A stretch of 5,475 bases of DNA, taken from the NCBI GenBank assembly GCA_034439915.1, contig JAWXBI010000252.1:1-5475 (forward strand), given 5' to 3'. Positions 1-5,475 of this stretch are shown here, piece by piece; position 1 is the first letter of the stretch; each line of letters starts with the position of its first letter. Both the position numbers and the translations under genes were made by a program. This DNA is from JADJLQ01 sp034439915. GTDB taxonomy: Bacteria > Bacteroidota > Bacteroidia > Chitinophagales > Saprospiraceae. Under the pieces are notes generated by a model that saw only the letters and a list, made by a program, of their open reading frames with translations, was not told where the DNA came from and did not search any database.

Positions 1-291
1 ACGGTCACGCCGATCAATGACAAATGGAATAAAGGTACGATGGTGCTTCAGTCACCTGAACCTGGCCTTAAGCCAAAAGAAATCCCCATTGAAGCTTTTT
101 TCCACAAAATTGTAATGGTCCGGGACAGGTTGCGAGTACTGGAACAAAAAATCAATGCCCACCCTACCCTCACCGATGCAGAAAAAGTGGATATGCAACA
201 GTATATCACTCGTATTTACGGTAGCCTGACCACCTTCAACATCCTTTTTAAATATAAAGAAGATAATTTTGTCGGCGAAAAATCAGAATAG
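1..291 (+). CDS. Small protein of unknown function, 5'-truncated by the window edge
   Basis: The reading frame is open from the first base of the window to a TAG at 289-291, giving 96 visible residues. An internal ATG at 40 exists, but the residues before it (TVTPINDKWNKGT) look like ordinary coding sequence continuous with the rest, so the true start is probably left of the window. The visible part has no signal peptide or membrane segment. It is mostly polar, with a predicted helical stretch rich in charged residues (FFHKIVMVRDRLRVLEQKIN), then a second helical stretch around MQQYITRIYGSLTTFNILF. This suggests a small cytosolic helical protein. I have a weak impression that similar proteins recur as conserved hypotheticals in Bacteroidota, but I cannot name a family or function. 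Its stop shares one base with the GTG start of the lipoprotein gene (TAGTG), so the two are probably co-transcribed and translationally coupled. Confidence 0.75.
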   Translation, partial: TVTPINDKWNKGTMVLQSPEPGLKPKEIPIEAFFHKIVMVRDRLRVLEQKINAHPTLTDAEKVDMQQYITRIYGSLTTFNILFKYKEDNFVGEKSE

Positions 292-1610
292 TGAAAAAAC
301 TCCTACCCCTCCTTTATTTAGTGCTCGTCGTCTTTGCGGGCTGCATCAGGCCGAAAAACGCTTATACTTCGCTTGCCCCTGGATTGTGGCGGGGCGCTTT
401 GCATCTCAGCACCATTCCTACTTTGTCATTAAAGGATGAGATCGAGCGCTATGAACAAGAAGGGACTAAACCAGTCTATGACCCTGAGGATGAATTGCCC
501 TTTTTTTTTCAAGTAACGTATCCTGAGGGCAGCAATAATCCCTATGTGGAAATCATCAATGGCACAGAACGTATCCGCATCGATGAAGTTTATTGGGGAA
601 GGAACCGCAACACTGCAGAGGATACCATCTTTATTGACTTTGTACTATTTGATTCCCATATCCGAGGGATTATCAGAGAAGGGATTATCGAAGGAGAATG
701 GGTGGTCCGAAACAAACCGAATTACAAAATCCCTTTTAGCGCTCATTTTGGAAAAAAAGATAAATTCCAGGTAGTCCCCGGTACACCGGTTAAAGACCTG
801 ACTGGTCAATGGGATTGTACATTTGACCTCAACCTGGCCAAAACCAGCAAAGCAATAGCTGAATTCCGGCAGGAAGGTTCTCTTTTGCAAGGGACTTTTC
901 GCACCCCAACCGGAGATTATCGTTACCTCGATGGGACCATCACAGGAAATAAATTTTATTTGAGCACCTTCGATGGCTCACATGCTTATTTGTTTTTTGG
1001 AAAAGTAGAAGGAGATAGTTTATTGGGTTCATTTAAATCCGGCAATCACTTTTTATCCTTGTGGTCAGGTTATAAAAACCCGGTGGCGGAGCTTCCTTCT
1101 CCCCTTCAAATGAATAAAGGCACCGGTCAACCTGTTGACTTTAGTTTTCCCGACCAGGATGGTCAGATTAAATCAATGAGTCAATATAAAAAGTCTATCC
1201 AGATTCTGCAAGTTATGGGGACGTGGTGTCCAAATTGTTATGACGAAACGCGATTCCTGACTCAATATTTAAAAGATAACCCCACCCTGGACCTGGGTGT
1301 TATAGGCCTGGCTTGTGAACGGCACCGGGATACCGCCAAAGCATTAAATGCCCTCAAAATTTATCAAAAAAAAATGGAATTACCCTATGATATCCTGTTG
1401 GCTTCTACGACTACCAATAAAGCAGTGACCTCCAGGCAACTGCCTTTTTTAGATTCTATCATTGCCTATCCCACGATGATCATCCTGGACAGGGACCACA
1501 AAATCCACTCTATTCATACAGGTTTTGACGGACCGGCTACCAGTAAATATGAGGCATTTAAAAAAGAATTTGATCAAACTATTAAATCATTAATCAACCA
1601 ACCTAAATGA
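291..1610 (+). CDS. Redoxin/TlpA-like thioredoxin-fold lipoprotein
   Basis: This 439-residue protein is an envelope lipoprotein with a C-terminal thioredoxin fold. It starts at GTG 291; no later Met precedes the signal sequence, and the signal peptide begins at that codon, which fixes the start. Residues 1-17 are a lipoprotein signal (KK, hydrophobic core, then FAG before Cys18). The residues after Cys18 (IRPKN) are not acidic, unlike known Bacteroidota surface-export signals, so a periplasm-facing location is inferred. Residues about 25-265 are beta-rich and lipocalin-like, with alternating strands around LTGQWDCTFDL and YLSTFDGSHAYLFFGKV. Residues about 275-435 form the redoxin domain, with the CXXC site WCPNC (Cys313, Cys316) and the cis-proline loop YPT (Pro394). 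Such proteins usually reduce disulfides or carry thiol redox equivalents in the periplasm; the substrate is unknown. The stop overlaps the next gene in ATGA. The gene contains T9 (501-509) and A9 (1366-1374) runs. Confidence 0.9.
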   Translation: MKKLLPLLYLVLVVFAGCIRPKNAYTSLAPGLWRGALHLSTIPTLSLKDEIERYEQEGTKPVYDPEDELPFFFQVTYPEGSNNPYVEIINGTERIRIDEVYWGRNRNTAEDTIFIDFVLFDSHIRGIIREGIIEGEWVVRNKPNYKIPFSAHFGKKDKFQVVPGTPVKDLTGQWDCTFDLNLAKTSKAIAEFRQEGSLLQGTFRTPTGDYRYLDGTITGNKFYLSTFDGSHAYLFFGKVEGDSLLGSFKSGNHFLSLWSGYKNPVAELPSPLQMNKGTGQPVDFSFPDQDGQIKSMSQYKKSIQILQVMGTWCPNCYDETRFLTQYLKDNPTLDLGVIGLACERHRDTAKALNALKIYQKKMELPYDILLASTTTNKAVTSRQLPFLDSIIAYPTMIILDRDHKIHSIHTGFDGPATSKYEAFKKEFDQTIKSLINQPK

Positions 1611-2377
1611 ACGTATTGATTACCGGTGCAACATCTGGAATTGGCGCTGCTACTGCCCGCCTGTTTGCAAAAAACGGCCATGACCTCATATTGTGTGGTC
1701 GCCGGGCTGAACGACTTACGGAGCTTAAAAAGGAACTAAGTATGGATTTTGGAATTGAAGTGCTGACCCTTTGTTTTGATATCCGGATATATGATGAAGT
1801 GGTTGCTGCAATTGCCGGTATCCCGACTGCTTTTAAGCCTATAGATGTGTTGCTCAATAATGCCGGACTGGCGAGTGGACTTGATTTTACGCATGAAGGT
1901 GATCTGGAAGATTGGGAAACTATGATTGATACCAATGTGAAAGGGCTGTTATATATTACCCGGTTGCTCAGCCCGGATATGGTGGCAAGAAAATCCGGAC
2001 ATATCATCAACATTTGCTCTACTGCAGGTAAGGATGTCTATGCCCGGGGCAATGTGTATTGCGCTACAAAAGCTGCAGTAGATATGCTCACCAAAGGTAT
2101 GCGTATGGATTTTTATACCCATGGGATCCGGGTGAGCCAGGTTGCCCCGGGGATGGTGGAGGAAACTGAATTTTCAAAAGTCCGGTTTCATGGAGATGAA
2201 CAAAAAAGTAAGCTATACAATGATTTTAATCCTTTAAAATCAACGGACGTCGCGGAGATCATTTATTTTGTAGCTACCAGGCCGGGCCATGTCAATATTC
2301 AGGATGTGCTGGTCATGGGTACCCAGCAAGCCGGCAGTAATTTTGTCGATCGCAGTGGTCGCAACTTTGAATCCTGA
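1607..2377 (+). CDS. ydfG: YdfG-like NADP-dependent short-chain dehydrogenase
   Basis: This is a classical short-chain dehydrogenase of 256 residues, close to the family norm. The nucleotide-binding motif TGATSGIG spans residues 6-13, and Arg32-Arg33 after the second strand favour NADP over NAD. NNAG is at 84-87, and the catalytic set is Asn110, Ser138, Tyr151 and Lys155 (YCATK). From memory it resembles E. coli YdfG well beyond the generic motifs: EDWETMIDTN, GHIINI.STAG, TEFS.VRF.GD and the HVNI stretch near the C-terminus. YdfG enzymes oxidise L-allo-threonine, serine and 3-hydroxy acids, and in reverse reduce malonic semialdehyde, in the cytosol. The exact substrate here is inferred from resemblance only, so the symbol is tentative. 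The ATG overlaps the upstream stop by four bases (ATGA), implying translational coupling with the lipoprotein gene. No Shine-Dalgarno sequence is visible. Confidence 0.92.
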   Translation: MNVLITGATSGIGAATARLFAKNGHDLILCGRRAERLTELKKELSMDFGIEVLTLCFDIRIYDEVVAAIAGIPTAFKPIDVLLNNAGLASGLDFTHEGDLEDWETMIDTNVKGLLYITRLLSPDMVARKSGHIINICSTAGKDVYARGNVYCATKAAVDMLTKGMRMDFYTHGIRVSQVAPGMVEETEFSKVRFHGDEQKSKLYNDFNPLKSTDVAEIIYFVATRPGHVNIQDVLVMGTQQAGSNFVDRSGRNFES

Positions 2378-2423
2378 TTAAGCCGGGTATATACTTTAGG
2401 TGAGCTGTATCAACTTCGCTTAG

Positions 2424-2443
2424 CATTAAAAAAAGATTTAATG
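2424..2443. terminator. Weak A/T hairpin between convergent genes, possible terminator
   Basis: CATTAAA and TTTAATG form a perfect 7-bp stem with a six-base loop in the short gap between the converging dehydrogenase and secreted-protein genes. On the plus strand a T-rich run (TTATTCTTTTTT) starts a few bases downstream, overlapping the 3' end of the minus-strand gene. The stem has only one G-C pair, so its strength is doubtful; position is the main argument. On the minus strand the Ts fall in the loop rather than after the stem. Nothing else was seen in 2378-2446. Confidence 0.25.
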
Positions 2444-2446
2444 AAA

Positions 2447-3112
2447 TTATTCTTTTTTCATCTTTAATTTGACCACTCCTCTACTCAATTCGATCTTGTC
2501 GGTCTCTTTTAGTTTTTTATAACCATTTCCTTCCGGATCAATATCCTGATCAAGCCCGGTGGCGCTGGTTACCGCTTTGTCTGTCATTTTATCCTTTATC
2601 CTGCCTAAGCCGCCAAAAACGGTTGCACTGGTTTTTTCTTTCCACCAGGTACCCTGGAGGCTGCAATTAAAAGTAAAATCCAGGTATCCATCCTCTCCTA
2701 CCTTGACGTCCAGGGATTCGTTATTATTCCCGCTGTATCCAACGTGGTATTCCATGCGCGGAGACTTGGTTTCCAGTACGTATTTGATGGCAGCGATACC
2801 CTTATATTTTCCCAGATCCTCCGCTTTTTTAAAATTGTCTTTAGTGTCCGGATTATCCCCATTCACAATGAGGTAAGATCCGGATTCTATGATCACTCCG
2901 CCATCCCATCCACCAATCCATATGCGCAGGGACTGATCGGGTTTCGCTGAATTTCCGGTAATATAGCGGTAACCGCCTATCTTGATTTGCTGGGGTTGGG
3001 ACTTGAATTCTTTTCCATCGACCAAAACGGTCATCGAATGATCCTTCTGAATTTGTGCTGAGGCAGTGACCACCATCAACCAAATCAATGACATGCAAAC
3101 CAGATTTTTCAT
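2447..3112 (-). CDS. Secreted protein of unknown function
   Basis: The gene encodes 221 residues. Residues 1-19 are a clear Sec signal peptide (MKN, hydrophobic core LIWLMVV, then a signal peptidase I site ASA before Gln20), so the mature protein of about 202 residues is exported to the periplasm or beyond. Cys150 is the only cysteine after cleavage. The mature part looks beta-rich, with alternating short strands and turns (MTVLVDGKEF, SLRIWIGGWDGGVIIESGSYLI, YLDFTFNCSLQGTWW). It ends in a charged, Lys-rich tail (LKMKKE). There is no lipobox, no obvious C-terminal sorting domain and no catalytic motif I can recognise. The N-terminal shape (signal peptide, then a short strand with VDGKEF) resembles small secreted proteins common in Bacteroidota, but I do not recognise the family. 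It converges with the dehydrogenase gene and diverges from purL. The ATG has no Shine-Dalgarno sequence and an A/T-rich upstream stretch. Confidence 0.85.
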   Translation of the reverse strand: MKNLVCMSLIWLMVVTASAQIQKDHSMTVLVDGKEFKSQPQQIKIGGYRYITGNSAKPDQSLRIWIGGWDGGVIIESGSYLIVNGDNPDTKDNFKKAEDLGKYKGIAAIKYVLETKSPRMEYHVGYSGNNNESLDVKVGEDGYLDFTFNCSLQGTWWKEKTSATVFGGLGRIKDKMTDKAVTSATGLDQDIDPEGNGYKKLKETDKIELSRGVVKLKMKKE

Positions 3113-3130
3113 AACCCAATAATTTACCCA

Positions 3131-3138
3131 TAAAGGTA
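3131..3138 (-). promoter_or_regulatory. Possible -7 element for the secreted-protein gene
   Basis: Read on the minus strand this is TACCTTTA, one base from the Bacteroidota -7 consensus TAnnTTTG. It lies about 20 bases upstream of the ATG at 3112, which would give a leader of roughly a dozen bases. No TTTG or TTG is seen at the expected -33 spacing, so the call rests on one imperfect motif. Confidence 0.2.
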
Positions 3139-3144
3139 ACTTTG
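3137..3144 (+). promoter_or_regulatory. Possible -7 element (TAACTTTG) for a long purL leader
   Basis: TAACTTTG matches the Bacteroidota -7 consensus TAnnTTTG exactly. It faces purL, and its first two bases overlap a weaker minus-strand motif facing the other way. A transcript from here would start near 3150, immediately before the AAGGAGGTGAT hairpin, and would carry a leader of about 120 bases before ATG 3273. A -33 TTTG is not evident at the normal distance, so confidence is low. Confidence 0.25.
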
Positions 3145-3150
3145 CTTTGC

Positions 3151-3180
3151 TTTAAGGAGGTGATTCACCTTGTTAATTTT
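3151..3180 (+). promoter_or_regulatory. Hairpin carrying a perfect Shine-Dalgarno sequence, followed by a T-run
   Basis: TTAAGGAGGTG (3152-3162) can pair with CACCTTGTTAA (3166-3176) around an ATT loop. This gives nine Watson-Crick pairs, one G-U pair and one G-G mismatch, followed by TTTT (3177-3180). The left arm contains AAGGAGGTGAT, complementary to the 3' end of 16S rRNA. The pairing is better on the plus strand; on the minus strand the same positions give two mismatches. It could be a 5' leader hairpin of the purL mRNA, a weak attenuator or terminator, or chance. It lies about 95 bases before ATG 3273, too far to be the purL ribosome binding site. Confidence 0.35.
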
Positions 3181-3260
3181 CCAGCCAGAACGAATCAATC
3201 TTATTTTAGGCCTTCCAGTAACTTATCCCGGACTTACTGCCCTGAATACCTGCATCTTTT

Positions 3261-3268
3261 TACCTTTG
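3261..3268 (+). promoter_or_regulatory. Possible -7 element (TACCTTTG) immediately before purL
   Basis: TACCTTTG is an exact match to TAnnTTTG and ends four bases before ATG 3273. A start site at the usual distance would fall on or just past that ATG. Use of this promoter would therefore make a nearly leaderless mRNA for the 3273 start, or a leader of about 30 bases for the in-frame ATG at 3303. No -33 TTTG or TTG is seen at the expected spacing, so it may be a chance match. Confidence 0.25.
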
Positions 3269-3272
3269 TGGC

Positions 3273-5475
3273 ATGTTAGCAACGACGGCATCCAGCCCGG
3301 AAATGGCCTCTTCTTTAGGTTTGACTCCGGAAGAATTTGAAAAAATCAAAACGATCTTAAATCGGACACCCAATTTTACTGAACTCAGTATATATTCCGT
3401 CATGTGGTCGGAACATTGCAGTTATAAAAATTCTATTAAATATCTCAAGACCCTCCCTCGGGAAGGACCTGCCTTATTGGTGGGAGCCGGTGAAGAAAAT
3501 GCCGGTCTGGTCGATATCGGGGATGGTTGGGCATGTGCCTTTAAAATTGAATCCCATAACCACCCTTCGGCGATCGAACCGTATCAAGGTGCTGCGACCG
3601 GCGTTGGCGGTATTCATCGGGATATATTTACCATGGGTGCCCGGCCTATAGCAGCGCTTAATTCCCTGCGTTTTGGCAACCCGGATACCCCGCATATGAA
3701 AAATCTGATACGGGGCGTGGTCAGAGGTATTGGAAATTATGGCAACTCCTTTGGAGTGCCCACCGTAGGCGGCGAAACCTATTTTATGGACTGTTACCAA
3801 CAAAATATACTGGTCAATGCCATGTCAGCCGGGATCGTAAAGGTGGGTGAAACAATCTCGGCGATCGCCCAGGGCGCTGGCAATCCGGTATTTATTGTTG
3901 GGTCTGCAACCGGGAAAGATGGAATCCATGGAGCTACTTTTGCCTCCGCTGATCTCACAGAAGACAGTGCAGAAGACCTGCCTTCAGTCCAGGTCGGGGA
4001 CCCCTTTCAAGAAAAATTGCTCCTGGAAGCGTCTTTGGAAGTCATTCAATCCGGTTGTATCATAGGTATGCAGGATATGGGTGCCGCCGGGATTACCTGT
4101 TCCACTTCTGAAATGAGCGCCAAGGGAAAATCCGGGATGGTGATTCACCTGGATAAGGTACCGCTCCGTCAGGATGACATGGAACCTTTCGAAATATTAT
4201 TGTCGGAAAGCCAGGAAAGGATGTTGGTTGTCTGCAAACAAGGGCAGGAAGCCAAAGTCCTTGAAATTTTTGATAAATGGGATCTGGAGTGTGCCCAAAT
4301 CGGCGTGGTCACGGATGAGCCCTGGCTTGAATATTTTTTTAAAGGTGAATTGGTGGCAAAAGTTCCGGCAGAAAGTCTGGTGCTTGGAGGCGGTGCACCG
4401 GTTTATTCCAGATCGGTTAAAGTGCCGGAATACCTTCGTAAAATCGATGACTTTGATATCCATAAGGTTGAAGTCCCTCAAGACCTCCGTGCTGTGGCCC
4501 ATCACCTGCTTAACCAGGTCAATCTGGCTTCAAAAAAATGGATTTCCCGGCAGTATGATTCGACGGTCAGAACCGGATCTATGAATACTGTTGATGCTTC
4601 TGATGCTGCCCTCGTCTGGATAAAAAATACGAACAAAGCGCTGGCACTGACAGTAGATTGCAACAGTGCATATGTATATGCTAATCCCAACATCGGTGCC
4701 CAGATAGCAGTAGCGGAAGCGGCCAGAAATATAGTTTGTTCCGGCGGCCAGCCACTGGCGATCACCAATTGTCTCAATTTTGGAAATCCTTATGATCAGG
4801 AGGTATACTGGCAGTTTGTCGAAACCATCAAAGGAATGGGCATTGCCTGCCGGGCGTTCAATACACCGGTGACAGGGGGAAATGTCAGTTTTTACAACCA
4901 ATCCCAGATTGGCGACCTCAATGTGCCGGTCTACCCTACCCCTACTATTGGAATGCTTGGCCTTTTGGCTACAGAGAATAAAATGACCCTCTCTTTCAAA
5001 GAATCGGGTCTGCAAGTCTACCTGGTTGGACCGGTTACGGACGATATTGGATCGAGCGAGTATGTTAGAAGTATCCATAAAATTTCACATTCTCCGGTTC
5101 CCCATTTTGAATTAGGTATGGAAATAAAAGTCCAGGAAGCAATAAAAACATTGATTGAACTTAAACAAATCGTTTCAGCCCATGACGTCAGTGAAGGAGG
5201 TTTATTGATCTGTTTATTTGAGTCCTGCCTTGAGCATCGGCTGGGTATGGATATTCAGAGTATACCCGGTATTCGGCCAGACAGTTTCCTTTTTGGAGAG
5301 GGACAGTCCAGAGTGGTTATAGGGGTCCGCCCTGCTGAAGAGCCTGCCACTTTGGAACTATTGGGAAGCCGGGCAGCACCTTATCATAAACTGGGTACCA
5401 CACAAAATGACGGGATTTTTCTGGTAGACGGTCAATTTATTGGGGAGATCAGTGTCTGGTCGGAATTGTATAAAA
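3273..5475 (+). CDS. purL: Phosphoribosylformylglycinamidine synthase II (PurL, small form), cut by the right edge
   Basis: PurL converts FGAR, ATP and glutamine-derived ammonia to FGAM, the fourth step of de novo purine synthesis, in the cytosol. The frame is open from ATG 3273 to the window end (734 codons, no stop). The small form is usually about 720-760 residues, so only a short C-terminal piece should be missing. Signatures in order: MWSEHCSYKNS (His48, Tyr51), FKIESHNHPS (Lys91, Glu93, His95), GIHRDIFTMGARP (Arg116, Asp117), GDPFQEK (Gln246), QDMGAAGI (Asp268), SESQERM (312-314), TNCLNFGNP (499-506), TPVTGGNVSFYN (531-542) and AHDVSEGGL (636-644). These cover both AIRS-like halves. It lacks the long N- and C-terminal extensions of the large form, so PurS and PurQ partners are expected elsewhere. 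An in-frame TGA at 3243 limits the start. ATG 3273 is preferred because it keeps the segment before GLTPEEF, but ATG 3303 is possible; neither has a Shine-Dalgarno sequence. Confidence 0.96.
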   Translation, partial: MLATTASSPEMASSLGLTPEEFEKIKTILNRTPNFTELSIYSVMWSEHCSYKNSIKYLKTLPREGPALLVGAGEENAGLVDIGDGWACAFKIESHNHPSAIEPYQGAATGVGGIHRDIFTMGARPIAALNSLRFGNPDTPHMKNLIRGVVRGIGNYGNSFGVPTVGGETYFMDCYQQNILVNAMSAGIVKVGETISAIAQGAGNPVFIVGSATGKDGIHGATFASADLTEDSAEDLPSVQVGDPFQEKLLLEASLEVIQSGCIIGMQDMGAAGITCSTSEMSAKGKSGMVIHLDKVPLRQDDMEPFEILLSESQERMLVVCKQGQEAKVLEIFDKWDLECAQIGVVTDEPWLEYFFKGELVAKVPAESLVLGGGAPVYSRSVKVPEYLRKIDDFDIHKVEVPQDLRAVAHHLLNQVNLASKKWISRQYDSTVRTGSMNTVDASDAALVWIKNTNKALALTVDCNSAYVYANPNIGAQIAVAEAARNIVCSGGQPLAITNCLNFGNPYDQEVYWQFVETIKGMGIACRAFNTPVTGGNVSFYNQSQIGDLNVPVYPTPTIGMLGLLATENKMTLSFKESGLQVYLVGPVTDDIGSSEYVRSIHKISHSPVPHFELGMEIKVQEAIKTLIELKQIVSAHDVSEGGLLICLFESCLEHRLGMDIQSIPGIRPDSFLFGEGQSRVVIGVRPAEEPATLELLGSRAAPYHKLGTTQNDGIFLVDGQFIGEISVWSELYK

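Noticed and set aside
1603..2013. 136-codon open frame on the minus strand opposite the dehydrogenase gene
   Set aside because: It lies wholly antisense to a strongly supported short-chain dehydrogenase, is rich in Ser and Ile from reversed codons, and has no recognisable domain.
2559..3131. Several 68-105 codon open frames on both strands overlapping the secreted-protein gene
   Set aside because: The 221-codon minus-strand frame has a proper signal peptide and cleavage site; the others lack such features and overlap it completely or nearly so.
3140..3153. Short CTTTG tandem before the hairpin
   Set aside because: It has fewer than three copies of a 5-base unit, too little to call a repeat feature.
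3474..3803. 109-codon minus-strand open frame inside purL
   Set aside because: It is a shadow of the conserved PurL N-terminal half.
4139..4150. Second copy of GGTGATTCACCT, also present in the hairpin at 3159-3170
   Set aside because: This copy is in PurL coding sequence (Val-Ile-His-Leu) and lacks the flanking stem and T-run; a short self-complementary 12-mer can recur by chance.
4174..4584. 136-codon plus-strand open frame inside purL
   Set aside because: It is an out-of-frame shadow, rich in Trp, Lys and Ser, while the purL frame encodes the expected conserved residues across the same bases.
4530..5078. 182-codon open frame on the minus strand inside purL
   Set aside because: It is antisense to conserved PurL motifs, whose frame is unbroken, and its translation shows no family resemblance.
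1..5475. Possible hidden defence system, mobile element, CRISPR array or RNA gene
   Set aside because: Nearly all the window is covered by well-supported genes. I saw no repeated spacer pattern, terminal inverted repeats, transposase or integrase motifs, tRNA-like cloverleaf or long non-coding stretch; the longest gap is about 160 bases.

Overview
The window looks like ordinary chromosomal DNA from a member of the Bacteroidota, plausibly a saprospiria- or cytophagia-like lineage. The grounds are the small (non-fused) PurL, the A/T-rich starts without Shine-Dalgarno sequences, TAnnTTTG-type -7 elements, a lipoprotein joining a beta-rich domain to a TlpA-like thioredoxin domain, and moderate GC. 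The lineage is an inference from protein style, since no rRNA gene or other marker is present. There are no tRNA genes, insertion sequences, CRISPR arrays, integrases or other signs of a mobile or defence region.

Layout. On the left, three plus-strand genes are packed with overlapping stop and start codons: the C-terminal part of a small protein of unknown function (1-291), a redoxin/TlpA-like lipoprotein starting with GTG (291-1610), and a short-chain dehydrogenase very like E. coli YdfG (1607-2377). They are almost certainly one transcript whose promoter lies left of the window. A short convergent gap (2378-2446) follows. Next is a minus-strand gene for a secreted protein of unknown function (2447-3112). 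A divergent intergenic region of about 160 bases (3113-3272) then leads to purL on the plus strand (3273 to the right edge), which encodes the FGAM synthase subunit of de novo purine synthesis. purL is nearly complete: 734 codons are visible without a stop, close to the usual length of the small form.

Function. The genes do not form one obvious pathway. The left cluster combines an envelope thiol-redox lipoprotein with a cytosolic NADP-dependent 3-hydroxyacid/short-chain alcohol dehydrogenase; the tight coupling suggests co-expression, but a shared task is not evident. Small PurL normally works with PurS and PurQ, and neither gene is in the window.

The stretch least explained by genes is the purL upstream region. 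It holds a perfect anti-Shine-Dalgarno complement (AAGGAGGTGAT) inside an imperfect 11-bp hairpin followed by a T-run, two plus-strand TAnnTTTG motifs, and an alternative in-frame purL start. I found no convincing undescribed system here; the findings below are leads of modest strength.
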